From Plantactinospora soyae (GTDB lineage: Bacteria; Actinomycetota; Actinomycetes; Mycobacteriales; Micromonosporaceae), in contig NZ_JADBEB010000001.1 in assembly GCF_014874095.1 (NCBI RefSeq), forward strand, positions 1,550,001 through 1,614,000: a stretch of 64,000 nt of DNA, read 5' to 3'. Of this stretch, positions 63,403-64,000 are shown in pieces. Position 1 is the stretch's first letter. Each line of letters opens with the position of its first letter. Under the pieces are notes generated by a model. It ran no database searches and was not told the DNA's origin. It saw only the letters and a program-made list of their open reading frames with translations. The position numbers and the translations under genes are program-made.

Positions 63403-64000
63403 GTGATCCGGCTGCCCCGGATAACCACCCGCTGGGGGCTGGAGCCGTCCGCGCTGCCGGGTGACGAGGTCCGGCACGCCAGTTGGCTGGAACTCTTCTT
63501 CGACCTGGTGTTCGTGCTCGCCCTCGCCGCCGTACAGAACCGGCTCACCAATGAAGTGCCCAACGCGGGCGAGATCCTCCGCAGCGCCGGACTCTTCGTC
63601 ATCGTCTACTGGGCCTGGGTCGGGCAGGCGTTCTACGACACCCGGTTCGACCCCGACGACTTCGCCCACCGGATCTCCGTACTCATCGGCATGCTCGGAG
63701 CCGGCGCCATGGCGGTCGGTGTCCGGGACGCCCCGGACACCATGCTTCTGCCGATCGGCTACCTCGTGGTCCGCGCGACGCTGCTGGCCCTCTACCTCCG
63801 GGTCCGGGGCACCAGCCCGACCGCACGGCGACTGACCGGCGTCTACCTCAGCGGCTTCAGCGTCGGATGGCTGGTCTGGGCCGCCTCGCTCGCCGTATCG
63901 GGGAACCTGAGGCCACTGCTGTGGCTCATCGGACTGGCCATCGAACTGCTGACGCCCTGGCTCGGCCGACGCTGGCTGAAACAGCATCCGGTCCACCCGT
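63403..64000 (+). CDS. Low temperature requirement protein A (LtrA)-like membrane protein, truncated by window end
   Basis: The first 199 residues are visible. The N-terminus WLELFFDLVFVLALAAV is the LtrA family signature, and four or five membrane helices follow (ILRSAGLFVIVYWAWVGQAF with FYDTRFD after it). LtrA was first linked to growth in the cold in Listeria; the biochemical role is unknown. GTG at 63403 is the first start in frame; the preceding GGGGAC is a weak ribosome site. The gene continues beyond the window. Confidence 0.85.
   Translation, partial: MIRLPRITTRWGLEPSALPGDEVRHASWLELFFDLVFVLALAAVQNRLTNEVPNAGEILRSAGLFVIVYWAWVGQAFYDTRFDPDDFAHRISVLIGMLGAGAMAVGVRDAPDTMLLPIGYLVVRATLLALYLRVRGTSPTARRLTGVYLSGFSVGWLVWAASLAVSGNLRPLLWLIGLAIELLTPWLGRRWLKQHPVHP

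Overview
The window is very GC-rich DNA with strongly G/C-biased third codon positions, many GTG starts and typically actinobacterial families: XRE-DUF5753/DUF397 pairs, a BTAD regulator, SCO2521-SCO2524 family proteins, a FurA-KatG pair, a SigB/F-type sigma factor and SpoIIE/STAS anti-sigma parts. A dispersed GGAAGGGCCCCTTCTT hairpin and the small-protein pair at 16.5-17.2 kb suggest Micromonosporaceae (Micromonospora or a relative). The family assignment is inference from gene content; no search was run.

Layout. 0-7.2 kb: a giant multi-HAMP hybrid histidine kinase with a downstream receiver gene, divergent from a GAF/SpoIIE phosphatase. 7.4-15.3 kb: secreted and degradative enzymes (M23 peptidase, GlcE-like FAD oxidoreductase with a collagen-like insert, oligopeptidase B, GH16 glucanase with ricin-type lectin, SnoaL-like protein). 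15.3-18.8 kb: XRE/DUF5753 regulator with DUF397 partner, two coupled small proteins of unknown function, a Gly/Cys-rich membrane peptide and a DUF418 membrane protein. 19-24.4 kb: a minus-strand group (PLP dehydratase, IclR regulator, Ldh2 dehydrogenase, MHS transporter, SDR) that looks like a hydroxy-acid or hydroxy-amino-acid catabolic unit, with an IclR-type operator before the dehydrogenase. 24.7-28.2 kb: DUF4352 protein, epimerase-like protein, STAS antagonist, MscL, and an 82-aa protein directly behind a perfect SOS box.

28.2-37.4 kb is the most unusual stretch: genes I recognise as the SCO2521, SCO2522, SCO2523 (variant P-loop) and SCO2524 families, with a 1450-aa DUF4062-NACHT-HEAT STAND NTPase on the opposite strand between SCO2521 and the other three. 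37.7-42.6 kb: AAA/LuxR regulator divergent from a PP2C phosphatase across an 18-bp perfect palindrome, then a tandem duplicated pair of beta-propeller proteins. 42.6-48.6 kb: a PaoABC-like molybdenum hydroxylase operon, a TetR regulator divergent from an SDR, and a small membrane protein. 48.8-53.9 kb: a two-component pair and furA-katG. 54-56 kb: a Ser/Thr kinase between two inverted tRNA-Lys(TTT) genes. 56.2-64 kb: BTAD/NB-ARC regulator, DUF4097 protein, drug-efflux type ABC transporter, SigB/F-type sigma factor and a truncated LtrA-like membrane protein.

Signalling dominates the window: two histidine kinase systems, two anti-sigma pathway proteins plus a sigma factor, a Ser/Thr kinase and a PP2C phosphatase, and two STAND-type regulators in addition to the NACHT protein. 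Several divergent promoters carry clear palindromic candidate operators (IclR, TetR, LexA, LacI/CebR-like and one unassigned).
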